Source: Advenella incenata (GTDB taxonomy: Bacteria > Pseudomonadota > Gammaproteobacteria > Burkholderiales > Burkholderiaceae_B). Taken from it: a DNA stretch of 64,000 nt. The notes under the pieces were generated by a model. The model did not search any database. It saw only the letters and a program-made list of their open reading frames with translations, and was not told the DNA's origin. The position numbers were made by a program, and so were the translations under genes. The stretch covers positions 434,001 to 498,000 of the forward strand of contig NZ_SHKO01000002.1 in the NCBI RefSeq assembly GCF_004217095.1. Reading direction: 5' to 3'. This document shows, one piece after another, positions 1-8,777 of this stretch. How positions within the stretch are numbered: the stretch's first letter is position 1; each line of letters begins with the position of its first letter.

Positions 1-611
1 TAAAACAGCGCCAGCACAAGATAGGTGCGCAGCGTCCCGGTCAATTCAATACTGTTGATTTGTTGCGCCGAGAAAGCGGCTTCGTTGACGCCGATGATAT
101 AAACGATAGAGGTGGCCTTGATCGTTGAGACAAATTGATTCAAAAGGGATGGGATCATATTGGCCAAGGCCTGCGGCATCTGCACGGTAAATAGGGTCTG
201 AAAATAACCAAGCCCCATGGCTCTTGCTGCCTCTACCTGGCCGGCAGGCAGTGCCTGCAATCCGCCGCGGATGATTTCGGCCAGGAACGCCGATTCATAG
301 ATGACAATGGCCGATACGGCAGTCCAGAACGGAGGGATTTCCGTCTTCATGATGGTGGGCAGCAGAAAATAGGCCCAGAAGATGATCATGATCAGGGGAA
401 TGGAACGAAACACATAGACCCATATCGTGGATAGGGCACGAATAATCTTTATTTCGCAGGTCCTGCCGGTGCCGATCAGCAGCGCGATCGGAAATGCGGC
501 AGCCAGGCTGAGCGCTGCCAGAATGAGCGTTCCGGCAAAGCCACCAATGGGGCCACCTGGCCAGGATCCCACCAGGAACATCATGCCGTAGGTATCAATA
601 AAATCATACAT
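1..611 (-). CDS. Polar amino acid ABC transporter permease (partial, C-terminus off the left edge)
   Basis: Inner-membrane permease of a HisM/GltK-type amino acid importer. The frame is open from an ATG at 611 to the window edge (203 residues, N-terminus MYDFIDTYGMM), and an AGGAG lies about 10 bp upstream. The EAA loop that docks the ATPase reads EAARAMGLGYFQTLFTVQMP, and hydrophobic segments surround it. It starts 12 bp after the preceding permease gene, so the two are translated from one mRNA with the binding protein gene. The cognate ATPase is not in the window and is presumably just outside. The substrate cannot be read from the permease; the sulfur-metabolism neighbours suggest cystine or a related compound (inference). 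Confidence 0.85.
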   Translation of the reverse strand, partial: MYDFIDTYGMMFLVGSWPGGPIGGFAGTLILAALSLAAAFPIALLIGTGRTCEIKIIRALSTIWVYVFRSIPLIMIIFWAYFLLPTIMKTEIPPFWTAVSAIVIYESAFLAEIIRGGLQALPAGQVEAARAMGLGYFQTLFTVQMPQALANMIPSLLNQFVSTIKATSIVYIIGVNEAAFSAQQINSIELTGTLRTYLVLALF

Positions 612-623
612 ATAAACGTGCTC

Positions 624-1319
624 CTATCTTCTGAAATTTGCCGGGTAGCGGCGGGCGATCTGCGCGCCGAGCAGGGCAATCAGCAAGGAAATGGCCAGGT
701 AAAGGACTGTCGAAATCAGAAAGATCTGGAAAGTCTGGAAGGTAATGTTTTCAATGCGCTTGACCTGATACGTCAATTCGGTCACGCCGATGACCATGGC
801 CAGGCTTGTGTCCTTGAACAAAATCAGGGAGCGGTTGATGATGGGGGGCACGGCGATACGTACCGCCTGCGGCAACACGACGCACTGCAGCGCCTGTACC
901 GAACTCAAGCCAACCGCCCTGGCCGCCTCAAGTTGCGTACCGGCGATGGCTTTGATTCCCGAGCGGATGTCCTCGTAATAATAGGCACTTACATTCAGGG
1001 ACAAAGCAATCAGCGCAAAGGAAAATTCTGAATTTCCCTGGTTGATCCATATTTTCAGTGCTTTGGGCAAAACTTCGGGCATACCGAAATACCACACCAT
1101 GATTTGCACGACAGTAGGCACGTTTCTGTGATATTCCACGTACAGGCCGATGATGGCCCGCACGATGCGCAATGGGATCAGGTTGGCTGCGGTCAGCAGC
1201 AAGGCGACACCGAAGCCGCAGACGAGTGCCCCGAAAAAAAGGCGCAACGTCACTGACAGGCCCGTTAACAATAAGTGAACGGTTTCAGGATCGGAGAGCA
1301 AGGAAAGCGAAAAATTCAT
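624..1319 (-). CDS. Polar amino acid ABC transporter permease
   Basis: A 231-residue inner-membrane permease of the HisQ/HisM family, the usual length. It has an N-terminal membrane segment (around residues 10-45), and the EAA loop EAARAVGLSSVQALQCVVLP at roughly residues 130-150 contacts the ATPase. It sits 99 bp after the binding protein gene and 12 bp before a second permease gene, the standard order of a heterodimeric polar amino acid importer. The first residues MNFSLSLLSDPE agree with family N-termini. Substrate is unknown; cystine or another sulfur amino acid is inferred from context. Confidence 0.88.
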   Translation of the reverse strand: MNFSLSLLSDPETVHLLLTGLSVTLRLFFGALVCGFGVALLLTAANLIPLRIVRAIIGLYVEYHRNVPTVVQIMVWYFGMPEVLPKALKIWINQGNSEFSFALIALSLNVSAYYYEDIRSGIKAIAGTQLEAARAVGLSSVQALQCVVLPQAVRIAVPPIINRSLILFKDTSLAMVIGVTELTYQVKRIENITFQTFQIFLISTVLYLAISLLIALLGAQIARRYPANFRR

Positions 1320-1370
1320 GGTAAGCCAGGGAATGGTCGTTCCCGGGTCCTCCTGGTGGGTGTATAGCCT

Positions 1371-1388
1371 GCGTGGACACCGCCACGC
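1371..1388 (-). promoter_or_regulatory. Hairpin between binding protein and permease genes
   Basis: A perfect 6-bp stem GCGTGG/CCACGC with a 6-nt loop lies in the 99-bp gap after the binding protein stop codon. Hairpins at this place in ABC importer operons often protect the upstream mRNA, so that binding protein is made in excess over permease. There is no U-tract, so it is not a classical terminator. The functional role is inferred. Confidence 0.35.
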
Positions 1389-1418
1389 ACCGGTCGTGCG
1401 AATATCATCAGGTTGATG

Positions 1419-2300
1419 CTATTGCTTCGCGCTGCTATCCAGTTGGGCAACGGGCACCACTTTGAACGAACGAGTCAGCTTGTAGATGGAGTCATTGCCG
1501 AGCCATTTATTGAATATGGTGTCCAGCTCGCCAGATTTTTCCATGGCAGCCAGGGCGTTATCCACTGCGGCTTTAAGTTCGGGCTCTCCCTTGTTCATGA
1601 TAATGCCGATATGCTCTGTGGCCGTGGGCTCATCCAGCAGCACGGCTGGGGTATCGGTTTTCTGGGAGTCATTTGCAAACCGCAGTAATACCAGTTCTCC
1701 GGCGCTCATGGCCTGTACTTTGTCATTCTGCAAGCCCAGATAACATTGGGAGATGTTCTGGTAAGTAAGAACGTCTGCCCTGGGCAAGGTTTTTTGCGCA
1801 ATGGCCGCCGAGCTGGAGCCCGATGAAGCGCAGACTTTTTTTCCCGCCAGGTCAGCCAGCGTTTTGATGCCGGATTCTTTCTTGACCAGTACCTTGATAT
1901 TTCCCTGAAGATACTGCAAGCTGAAGTCAACTTCTTCGGCGCGTTTGGGCAGCCAGGCCACTGATCCGGCCACAATGTCTACACGTCCCATCTTTACTTC
2001 GGGGATGCGGGCCTCGGTGGACAATGGCTTATGCTGCAGTTTGACGCCAAGCTCGCTGGCAAGCGCCTGGCAGATATCGACGTCGTACCCGACATACTTA
2101 CGTTGCTTCGGGTCCTGATAGCCGTAGGGAGAACTGGCATTTTGAGTGCCGCAGATCAAGGTGCCACGGTTTTTGATATCGGCAAGGCGGTTTGCAAAGG
2201 CGCCGGTGCTCCATGTTGATGCCAGCAAGGCAATCAGCAGCCATGCGCTCTTGCTGCCTAAAGTGGGGGTTGTCAGGGTGCTGCAGTGTTGTCTCTTCAT
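1419..2300 (-). CDS. Amino acid ABC transporter substrate-binding protein
   Basis: Periplasmic solute-binding protein of family 3 (SBP_bac_3), 293 residues. The ATG at 2300 is preferred because GGAG sits 7 bp upstream and the frame then begins with a basic n-region, a hydrophobic core around residues 15-30 and a cleavage site near TGAFA-N. The mature start ADIKNRGTLICGTQNASSPYG matches the family opening strand, and VGYDVDICQALA is the usual ligand-pocket strand. It follows the rhodanese gene by 19 bp and precedes two permease genes, forming one import operon. A longer frame open to 2462 would overlap the upstream coding region by about 140 bp and is not favoured. The ligand is not readable; a sulfur-containing amino acid is the contextual guess. 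Confidence 0.88.
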   Translation of the reverse strand: MKRQHCSTLTTPTLGSKSAWLLIALLASTWSTGAFANRLADIKNRGTLICGTQNASSPYGYQDPKQRKYVGYDVDICQALASELGVKLQHKPLSTEARIPEVKMGRVDIVAGSVAWLPKRAEEVDFSLQYLQGNIKVLVKKESGIKTLADLAGKKVCASSGSSSAAIAQKTLPRADVLTYQNISQCYLGLQNDKVQAMSAGELVLLRFANDSQKTDTPAVLLDEPTATEHIGIIMNKGEPELKAAVDNALAAMEKSGELDTIFNKWLGNDSIYKLTRSFKVVPVAQLDSSAKQ

Positions 2301-2319
2301 CGTTCGCTCCGGGGGTGTT

Positions 2320-3906
2320 TTAATTAAATGAGAATGTCTGGCGTTCCAGATCGTCGATCTGCGATATGAGATTGGTTTCCCATTCGAGATATTTTCTTGC
2401 TGCTTCCTTGTTTCCCTGATGGCGGTCGTGAACAAAGAATAAAAAATCAATACATTTTTCATCCGGCAGTACGGTCTCGTCGGCGCTCACCGCAAGTCCG
2501 CTGTGTCTGATCTGCTCCGTGTCCATGCAGGCAGAATAAATTTCGGTGTGTCCTGCGCGCTCAAGATCGGCCGCCAGGATTTGCAGTTTTTCAGGTTGCT
2601 CGCCAATCAGCAGGATCGCTGTCTCTTTATCCTTGGGAACAGCTGCGGCCATTGTCGGACGAATTGCCCATGTTGCATCCTGCAGCCGCAGTTTCCGAAA
2701 CTGCATGCTGGGGCGTGTATCGATGATCTTTACCTGCGGATGGGTCTTGATAAACGATGCGATCTGATCGCCGGCAAAAATAGTTGTGTGGCACAGAGCC
2801 GGACGGTGCATTGCAGCTGAACCTACAACCTGCAGGCTTTCCGGATTCTTCAGGAGATAGACTTCCCAGCCCAGTTGCCTGAGCCAGCTTGCAATAACCG
2901 GTGCGCGCACGCCGTCAAAATCCAACAGCACCAGCCGTGATTTTCTTACGCCCACATACTCGTCGGTCGCCTGGATAAGTTGGCCGCCCGGGGTGTGCTG
3001 GACGCAGGCAGGAAGGTTGCCTTGGGCAAACTCTTCGGGTGTTCTGACATCGCACACGAATGTTGTGCGATCCGTTTGAGCCAGCCATTGTTCAACCTGC
3101 GCAGCGTTGATTGTTAGCACGTTGTAGCGAGTGGCAATCGCTGCCGAGCGCTTTTGCAATATCGGCAGATTTTTGTCCTGTATGGATCGTGGGTATATTC
3201 TGTCCGACTGATGCTCCAGCGGAAGGTCGGCCAGGTACCAGCCTTGTGTGCCATTCTCCAGTGCGTATACTTTGTTGGGAATGCCTAAATTAATCAGGGT
3301 CTGTGCGCCCACGATGCTGCGTGTACGGCCCGCACAATTGATGACGATTGTGGTTTCGGGGTCCGGCGCCAGTTCACCTGCACGCAGCGCCAGTTCACCG
3401 TTCGGACAGCATACTGATCCCGGGATATTCATTTTCTTGTATTCGGGTACGGGACGGCCATCGAGCACAATGATTTTATTGCTATCGTCCGTGAGCAATG
3501 CCTGCAATTGCAGTGCAGATATTCTTGGCGTGTCATAAACGCGTTCTGCCAGTTCGCCAAATGTCTTGCTGGGCAGGTTTACGCCCGAGAACGTCGCGTA
3601 TCCTTCGGCTTGCCATCCCTGTACGCCGTCTTGCAGGATGCTGATGTCGGTATAGCCCAGCGCGGTTGCGGCAAGAGACGCGCGTTTGACAACCTCGTCG
3701 TCATGCTTATTGCCATACATCACAATTCGGGTGTTTTTTCTGGGAACCAGCCTTGCGATGTCCAGTTCCAGTGCGCTATAGGGTAAAGAGACCGCAAAGA
3801 AAAGATGGTTCTCTCCATACTGGCCATGCTCACGTATGTCCAGGACTGCGATTTCATCGGCGTCATGGATTTGTTTTTTCAGCGCGTGGGCGTTGATATA
3901 TTTCAT
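2320..3906 (-). CDS. Protein with four tandem rhodanese modules
   Basis: A 528-residue cytoplasmic protein made of four rhodanese-fold modules at about residues 1-105, 125-232, 265-355 and 375-460, plus a helical tail of about 60 residues. Only module 2 has a catalytic cysteine in the active loop (C191 in NCAGRTRS). The equivalent loops of module 1 (MYGNKHDD), 3 (LDFDGVRA) and 4 (IGEQPEK) lack cysteine, so those are probably structural or regulatory. Rhodaneses carry a persulfide and pass sulfane sulfur to cyanide, sulfite or thiols. It lies between a C-S lyase gene and a binding protein gene, and downstream of a cysteine-dioxygenase-like cupin. It could therefore handle the persulfide released when cystine is cleaved (inference). 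No signal peptide is visible. Confidence 0.85.
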   Translation of the reverse strand: MKYINAHALKKQIHDADEIAVLDIREHGQYGENHLFFAVSLPYSALELDIARLVPRKNTRIVMYGNKHDDEVVKRASLAATALGYTDISILQDGVQGWQAEGYATFSGVNLPSKTFGELAERVYDTPRISALQLQALLTDDSNKIIVLDGRPVPEYKKMNIPGSVCCPNGELALRAGELAPDPETTIVINCAGRTRSIVGAQTLINLGIPNKVYALENGTQGWYLADLPLEHQSDRIYPRSIQDKNLPILQKRSAAIATRYNVLTINAAQVEQWLAQTDRTTFVCDVRTPEEFAQGNLPACVQHTPGGQLIQATDEYVGVRKSRLVLLDFDGVRAPVIASWLRQLGWEVYLLKNPESLQVVGSAAMHRPALCHTTIFAGDQIASFIKTHPQVKIIDTRPSMQFRKLRLQDATWAIRPTMAAAVPKDKETAILLIGEQPEKLQILAADLERAGHTEIYSACMDTEQIRHSGLAVSADETVLPDEKCIDFLFFVHDRHQGNKEAARKYLEWETNLISQIDDLERQTFSFN

Positions 3907-3975
3907 TGTCAGTTCTCGTGCCTTGCTCGAAAAGGGTTTATAAGTATTTGGAATTGCGACGGACCACGCGTCAGC

Positions 3976-5133
3976 TTATGTCATGCGGTCGAACATGGTG
4001 TCAAGATCGCGCATGAGGTCTGCGGGATCCTCCAGACCGATGTGCAGGCGCAGGAGGTAGCCATGTTTGCTATTGCGCAGCCTGGTGCGAAGCGGGTCGA
4101 CGGGAAGGACCAGACTTTCATAGCCTCCCCAGGATGAACCGATGCCAAACAGTTGCAGTCCATCTATCGCTTGTTCTATTTTTTCCGATGCCAGGTCAGG
4201 ATTAAACTCAATGGTCAATAACCCATTGGAGCCTGTGGCGTCTCGTTGCCACAGTTCATGGTTTGCATCCCCTTGCAGTGCGGGGTGAAGCACGCTGCGT
4301 ACCGCTTGATGCGTACTCAACCACTGGGCAATGTGCAGGGCGCTGCTGGCATGACGTTGCAGTCGCAGTTCCAGCGTGCGAAGCCCACGCAGCACCAGGA
4401 AGGCATCTTCGGCTGAGACCGTCTGTCCAAGATTGTTGCTGGCCTGTTCTATTTGGGCAAAGCAGGCCTTGCTGGCTGTGACAGAACCCATCATCACATC
4501 TGAATGACCGCTCAGGTATTTGGTTGCTGCCACGATTGAAATATCGCAACCTAAATTGATTGGCTGGTAGTTAATGCCGGAGCCCCATGTGTTGTCTGCG
4601 CAAAGCAGGATATCGCGTTGTTTACACACCTGAGACAATGCCGGTAAATCGAGCATGTCATAAAGCAGCGATCCCGGAGATTCAACATAGACCATTTTTG
4701 TCGCTGGCCGCAACTGGCGATCCCAGTGGGGGTCCGTCGGCGAAAAATCACTGTATGTGACGCCAAACTTGGCCAACTGAGTCTCGCACAGCTGGCGCAT
4801 TGGCTCATAGACGCCGTCTGAAATCAACAGATGATCGCCCGACTTCAGGCATGCAAACAGGGTGGTGGCAATAGCGGCCAGGCCTGTAGGAAAAAGCTTG
4901 CTGCGATACCCGCCTTCAATGGCGGTGATGGCATCTTCCAGCGCATAAACCGTTTCGTTACCGCGGGCGCCGTACGACAGTACCCTTTCGGTGTCGCGTT
5001 GCGCACGAGCGGCGCGCCATTGACCCAGGCTGTCGAAAAGGTAGGTGCTGCCTTTGACAATAGGCGTATTGGCCCATCCAGATTCCGGTCGCCCCAGCGA
5101 GGCCAGTTGGGTTGCTCTGGAGACGGTTGACAT
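3976..5133 (-). CDS. metC: PLP-dependent C-S lyase (cystathionine beta-lyase family)
   Basis: A fold-type I PLP enzyme of the Cys/Met metabolism family, 385 residues, the usual length. The Schiff-base lysine is K205 in ATKYLSGHSD; D180 in CADNTWGS pairs with the pyridine nitrogen; SYGARGNET at about residues 53-61 is the family substrate/phosphate region. Cystathionine beta-lyases split cystathionine to homocysteine, pyruvate and ammonia, and many also split cystine to thiocysteine. The ATG overlaps the stop codon of the upstream dioxygenase gene by one base (TGATG), so the two are translationally coupled. With a dioxygenase, a rhodanese and an amino acid importer beside it, a catabolic role on cystine is at least as likely as methionine synthesis; metC is given as the family name. 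Confidence 0.8.
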   Translation of the reverse strand: MSTVSRATQLASLGRPESGWANTPIVKGSTYLFDSLGQWRAARAQRDTERVLSYGARGNETVYALEDAITAIEGGYRSKLFPTGLAAIATTLFACLKSGDHLLISDGVYEPMRQLCETQLAKFGVTYSDFSPTDPHWDRQLRPATKMVYVESPGSLLYDMLDLPALSQVCKQRDILLCADNTWGSGINYQPINLGCDISIVAATKYLSGHSDVMMGSVTASKACFAQIEQASNNLGQTVSAEDAFLVLRGLRTLELRLQRHASSALHIAQWLSTHQAVRSVLHPALQGDANHELWQRDATGSNGLLTIEFNPDLASEKIEQAIDGLQLFGIGSSWGGYESLVLPVDPLRTRLRNSKHGYLLRLHIGLEDPADLMRDLDTMFDRMT

Positions 5134-5723
5134 CAGCCCTGGCTCCGCTGGGTTTTGACGCCGACGTCCATGATCTTGCAGGTGTTATTTGTGGTGTCGA
5201 AGGCCATTCGCTCGGTCAAGGTTTCCAGCGCTCGCCCATACATATGCAGGTGGCGGATATTGTCGTCTTCTATACGCACGGCATGAATATCGTCGGGCAT
5301 CAAGGCGATGCCATGGCCGGGCTCTACAGCCTGCATGCCCGTTTGTACAACGGTTGCATGGCCCGGCACGCTGCCATCGTCGGTGCGTTCATACAGATAA
5401 TTGCTTTCCACGCCCTCGACTGCAGCAATACAGGCCCAGGTGGTGTGATTATGCGGAACAATTTTTTTCCCCGGCTTCATGACGTTCAGATAAAGCGCAT
5501 AGCTGTTATCTGGCTCCGAATGAATGAGATAGCGCGCTTGCAGATCGTCGCCGGTGGGAGCCGGATAGGTGTCCTGTCCCCACCACTCTTTACGAGCGGC
5601 AATTTCAATCAGCGCATCGCGTATTCTGGCGAGCTTTTCCCGGTCCAGTTGATCCTGGCCGTTGTCTTTGGCGATGTCGATAAATTGCCGGATGGCAACC
5701 TGCTTGTCTTGCTTTGCGTTCAT
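5133..5723 (-). CDS. Cysteine dioxygenase-type cupin (thiol dioxygenase)
   Basis: A 196-residue single-domain cupin of the cysteine dioxygenase family. It has the three-histidine ferrous site: H91 and H93 in [11 protein letters not shown], and H147 in DDIHAV. HLHMYGR near residue 160 carries a tyrosine (Y162) where the family has its active-site tyrosine. R64 in ARYLIH could bind the substrate carboxylate. Members oxidise cysteine to cysteine sulfinate or 3-mercaptopropionate to the sulfinate; the sequence alone does not settle which. It is the first gene of the leftward operon, followed by a C-S lyase, a rhodanese and an amino acid importer, and opposite a LysR gene. A GGAG lies upstream of the ATG at 5723. 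Confidence 0.82.
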   Translation of the reverse strand: MNAKQDKQVAIRQFIDIAKDNGQDQLDREKLARIRDALIEIAARKEWWGQDTYPAPTGDDLQARYLIHSEPDNSYALYLNVMKPGKKIVPHNHTTWACIAAVEGVESNYLYERTDDGSVPGHATVVQTGMQAVEPGHGIALMPDDIHAVRIEDDNIRHLHMYGRALETLTERMAFDTTNNTCKIMDVGVKTQRSQG

Positions 5724-5865
5724 TTATTTCTCCTGTGATTTTTTCAGAGTATAGATAGTTCAACCTGTATTTACTAATTAGAATTTTTTGAAATCATATA
5801 AGCAGTGCTAATATGTCGTCTATGAGCGGTATGCTTTCAAGGGCTTGTTTTTAAGGGTATTCCCT

Positions 5866-6726
5866 ATGAATAATCTGGATCTCGGCTTGCTGAGAACGCT
5901 GGTAACTGTCGAGAAAACTAATACATTCTCGGGTGCAGCGCAGGTGCTGTTCAAAACGCAGTCGGCCATCAGTCAGCAGATGCAAAAGCTGGAACAGCAA
6001 ATGGGTTATCCCTTGTTCCAGAAAAAAGGCCGGCGGCTGGTGCTGACCATGCAGGGCAAGCAATTGGCCGAATACGGCAGGCGTTTGCTGGCGATCAATG
6101 ATGAAGTGCTGCGTACCGTTGGCCAGCAGCAAATGGAAGGACAAATCCGCCTGGGGGCGACGCTCGATGTGGCTGACACTATTTTGCCGCTCATGCTGAC
6201 TTATATCGCCCGGCAAGCGCCCAGGGTAAAACTGGAGATCCAGGTCGATCGCAGCCCTTCGCTCATGGCTTCGCTGCAGGCCGGTGATATTGATCTGACC
6301 ATTTCAACCCGCGATGATCCGGCCTTAAATGGCTTTGTGTTGCGTACTTCGCCGACAGCCTGGGTGTGTGCTGCAGATTTTCCGTACAACCGCCGGGCGC
6401 CATTGCCCCTGATCCTGGCCGACGAACCCAGTATTTTTCGTCGCCTGGCGCTGTCTGCACTGGAAGGTACACAGATAAAGTGGCATATCAATTACCTGGC
6501 TCCGTCGCTGGTGGGCATCAAGGCGGCGGTGCGTGCCGGGCTGGGGGTAACGGTCCGCAGTGTTGAGTTTCTGGGGCCGGATATGCGTGTGCTCGGCCAG
6601 GCCGAGGGTTTGCCGCCCCTGCCATTTGTGACCTATCGCTTGCTTACTCGCAAGGACACCATCAGTCCGCTGACGCTGCATATCTATGAAATGCTGCGCG
6701 CCCAGTTCGAATATGTAGACGGTTAG
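5866..6726 (+). CDS. LysR-type transcriptional regulator of the sulfur module
   Basis: DNA-binding regulator of 286 residues. The winged helix-turn-helix is at residues 1-65 (TFSGAAQVLFKTQSAISQQM), followed by an effector-binding periplasmic-binding-like domain. The ATG at 5866 has AAGGGT upstream and gives the family start MNNLDLGLLRTLV; an in-frame TTG at 5845 is less likely. It is transcribed away from the dioxygenase operon across a 142-bp AT-rich gap, the classic LysR layout. It therefore probably controls that operon in response to a sulfur amino acid or pathway product (inference). Confidence 0.85.
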   Translation: MNNLDLGLLRTLVTVEKTNTFSGAAQVLFKTQSAISQQMQKLEQQMGYPLFQKKGRRLVLTMQGKQLAEYGRRLLAINDEVLRTVGQQQMEGQIRLGATLDVADTILPLMLTYIARQAPRVKLEIQVDRSPSLMASLQAGDIDLTISTRDDPALNGFVLRTSPTAWVCAADFPYNRRAPLPLILADEPSIFRRLALSALEGTQIKWHINYLAPSLVGIKAAVRAGLGVTVRSVEFLGPDMRVLGQAEGLPPLPFVTYRLLTRKDTISPLTLHIYEMLRAQFEYVDG

Positions 6727-6839
6727 TATTCAAGACCGGCCTATAGCGTGCCGTCTCGTCGCATTGCAGGCTGAAAAAAAATAATTTGAGATATCATGTA
6801 CTGGTTCAAATTTTTTGCGCTGTTTGCATTTGGTGTGTT

Positions 6840-8225
6840 GTGAAAGCTGGTACGACTGTCAAAGAGATTGCTTTTCTTGCCTGGCCTCTGGTCCTGATGC
6901 AACTGGCTTCGATCGCCCTGACCACCACCGACCTGATTATGATGGGTATGCTCGGCCCGACAGAGATTGCGGCCGGAGGCATTGCCATTACGCTGTTCGG
7001 GCTGCTCAGAACGTCCAGTGTTGGGCTGGTCACCCCGGTGGGCAATCTGTTTGCACAGACCTGGGCCAGGGGTGGCATTAGTGTCAGATCCCGGCTGGCT
7101 TCCCAGGTACGCCTGTGCCTGCTGCTGGCAACGGCGTGCGGCGCAGTGATGGTCGCCTTTATGCTGCTCGCCTTTCCTTTATTGCGCTATCTGGGCCAGG
7201 ACCCGCAATTGTTGTCACTGGGATATTCGCTTTTGGTTTTTCTGGCGCCCAGCCTTATTCCGCTGCTGTGGCTGCAGGTGTTGCGCAATGCGGCGGTGGC
7301 GCTCAAGCGTCCAGGTCCTTTATTGCTGATTACGTTGTTCGCTGTTCTGGTCAATATTGGCCTGAATCTGCTGTTTGTGTTTGGCGTTGGCGCCTGGACA
7401 GGACTCGGGTTGCCCGGTGTGGGCCTGGCAACGTTGCTGACTCAAACGCTGATGGCGGTGGGGTTTTACGCCTTGGTTCGTCGCGACAGGCTGCTGGCGC
7501 CCGTGCTGCGGTTGCCTACGCCCGGCACTGTCTCGTTGCGCTCGACCCAATCCCGACTGTTTATTCGTGACACCTTCAGGCTGGGGTTGCCCACCGGTGC
7601 GGCCTATGCCAGCGAAGCGGGGTTTGTTTCGGTGCTGACCCTGGTCGCGGGGACCCTTGGCGCGGCCAGTCTGGCGGCCCATACCCTTGCATTCCAGTAT
7701 GTGAATATTGCATTCATGGTTTCCATCGGCTTGTCCCATGCGGTATCCATTCATATGAGTCATGCTTTGCCACAGCGCGATACATTGCGCTTGCGATTGC
7801 TGGCCAAGGCGATTATCCGGATGGGTTTTGTGGCGATGGGCGTGGTAGCCATTATTTATGTGACCATACCCCAAACCCTGATCGGCCTGTTTCTGCAAGA
7901 GAATACGAAAAATGTCGGCAGTGTTCTGCAGATTGCCGTTCCCCTGCTGGCTCTGGCTGCGCTACTGCAATTTGCCGATTGTCAGCAAAATCTGGCAGTG
8001 GGCGCCATGCGCGGCATTCTCAAGGCCCGTGATACATTCGTGCTGACCATGGTGGGGTATTGGTTGATTGGTGTACCTGTCGTACTGGTATTTACCTTTA
8101 TCTTTCATATGGGCGTCAATGGTATCTGGCTGGGATTTTTCATCGGGCTGAGCGCTACTGCGCTGTTGCTCTGGCGACGGTTTTATTATTATGTACGTCA
8201 GATGGAGCATCAGGCTCAGCGTTAA
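6840..8225 (+). CDS. MATE family multidrug/sodium antiporter
   Basis: Inner-membrane exporter of the MATE (NorM-like) family with about twelve hydrophobic helices, 461 residues. The frame is open further upstream to a TTG at 6786, but that adds residues foreign to the family and has no ribosome binding site. The GTG at 6840 gives MKAGTTVKEIAFLAWPLVLMQ, which fits family N-termini. Conserved MATE features include the first helix with P and Q (WPLVLMQ), the TTDLIMMG segment, and the second-repeat TGAAYASEAGFV. It exports cationic compounds in exchange for Na+ or H+. It lies 113 bp after the LysR gene in the same direction, and nothing ties it to the sulfur module. The start codon is uncertain. 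Confidence 0.8.
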   Translation: MKAGTTVKEIAFLAWPLVLMQLASIALTTTDLIMMGMLGPTEIAAGGIAITLFGLLRTSSVGLVTPVGNLFAQTWARGGISVRSRLASQVRLCLLLATACGAVMVAFMLLAFPLLRYLGQDPQLLSLGYSLLVFLAPSLIPLLWLQVLRNAAVALKRPGPLLLITLFAVLVNIGLNLLFVFGVGAWTGLGLPGVGLATLLTQTLMAVGFYALVRRDRLLAPVLRLPTPGTVSLRSTQSRLFIRDTFRLGLPTGAAYASEAGFVSVLTLVAGTLGAASLAAHTLAFQYVNIAFMVSIGLSHAVSIHMSHALPQRDTLRLRLLAKAIIRMGFVAMGVVAIIYVTIPQTLIGLFLQENTKNVGSVLQIAVPLLALAALLQFADCQQNLAVGAMRGILKARDTFVLTMVGYWLIGVPVVLVFTFIFHMGVNGIWLGFFIGLSATALLLWRRFYYYVRQMEHQAQR

Positions 8226-8309
8226 GACGCAGCAATAGGGCAGGGGGTGGCGGTCATAGACATGCGATGACCGTATCTGAAGCCTTACCTAACATTGGGA
8301 AATGAGATC

Positions 8310-8759
8310 ATGAATCAGACTGTCAGCAACGACGATGTGTTGAAAAGGGTACGGGGCATTCTGGCCCGGCAACCGTTCAGTACGCTATTGAAAACCGAGG
8401 CCACGCAAGCGTCGGCAGATGGCACGTGTGAGTTTCGGATTTCTATTGATGACAATCTCATGCAGCATCTGGGCACGGTGCATGGCGGCGTGCTCGGCTA
8501 TGCCGCCGATACCGCGCTTACCTTTGCTGCTGGCATTGCCTATGGAATTCCAGTGATCACATCTGAATTCAAGATCAATTTCTTGCGACCTGTCGTCGGA
8601 GAGGTACTCGTGGCCAAAGGACACGTCGTCTATAAGGGGCGCACCCAGGCCGTCACACGCTGCGATTTGTTTGTTGTAAAGGAAGGCGAGGAAAAACTGT
8701 GCGCCACAGCCCAGGGCACGATTGTCGTGCTGCCAGAGCCAGCTGGTTCCGGGGCCTAA
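8310..8759 (+). CDS. PaaI-family hotdog thioesterase
   Basis: A 149-residue single hotdog-fold protein. LGTVHGGVLGYAADTALTFAAG carries the HGG and the acidic residue on the long helix that define PaaI/YbgC-type acyl-CoA thioesterases; SEFKINFLRPV is the following strand. Such enzymes hydrolyse aryl- or acyl-CoA. The ATG at 8310 was chosen over a TTG at 8295 because GGGA lies about 10 bp before it. It follows the MATE gene by 84 bp, with a CGGTCAT/ATGACCG hairpin between them, and converges on the VOC gene. The substrate is unknown. Confidence 0.8.
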   Translation: MNQTVSNDDVLKRVRGILARQPFSTLLKTEATQASADGTCEFRISIDDNLMQHLGTVHGGVLGYAADTALTFAAGIAYGIPVITSEFKINFLRPVVGEVLVAKGHVVYKGRTQAVTRCDLFVVKEGEEKLCATAQGTIVVLPEPAGSGA

Positions 8760-8777
8760 CTTCGTTCGCAACGCCGA

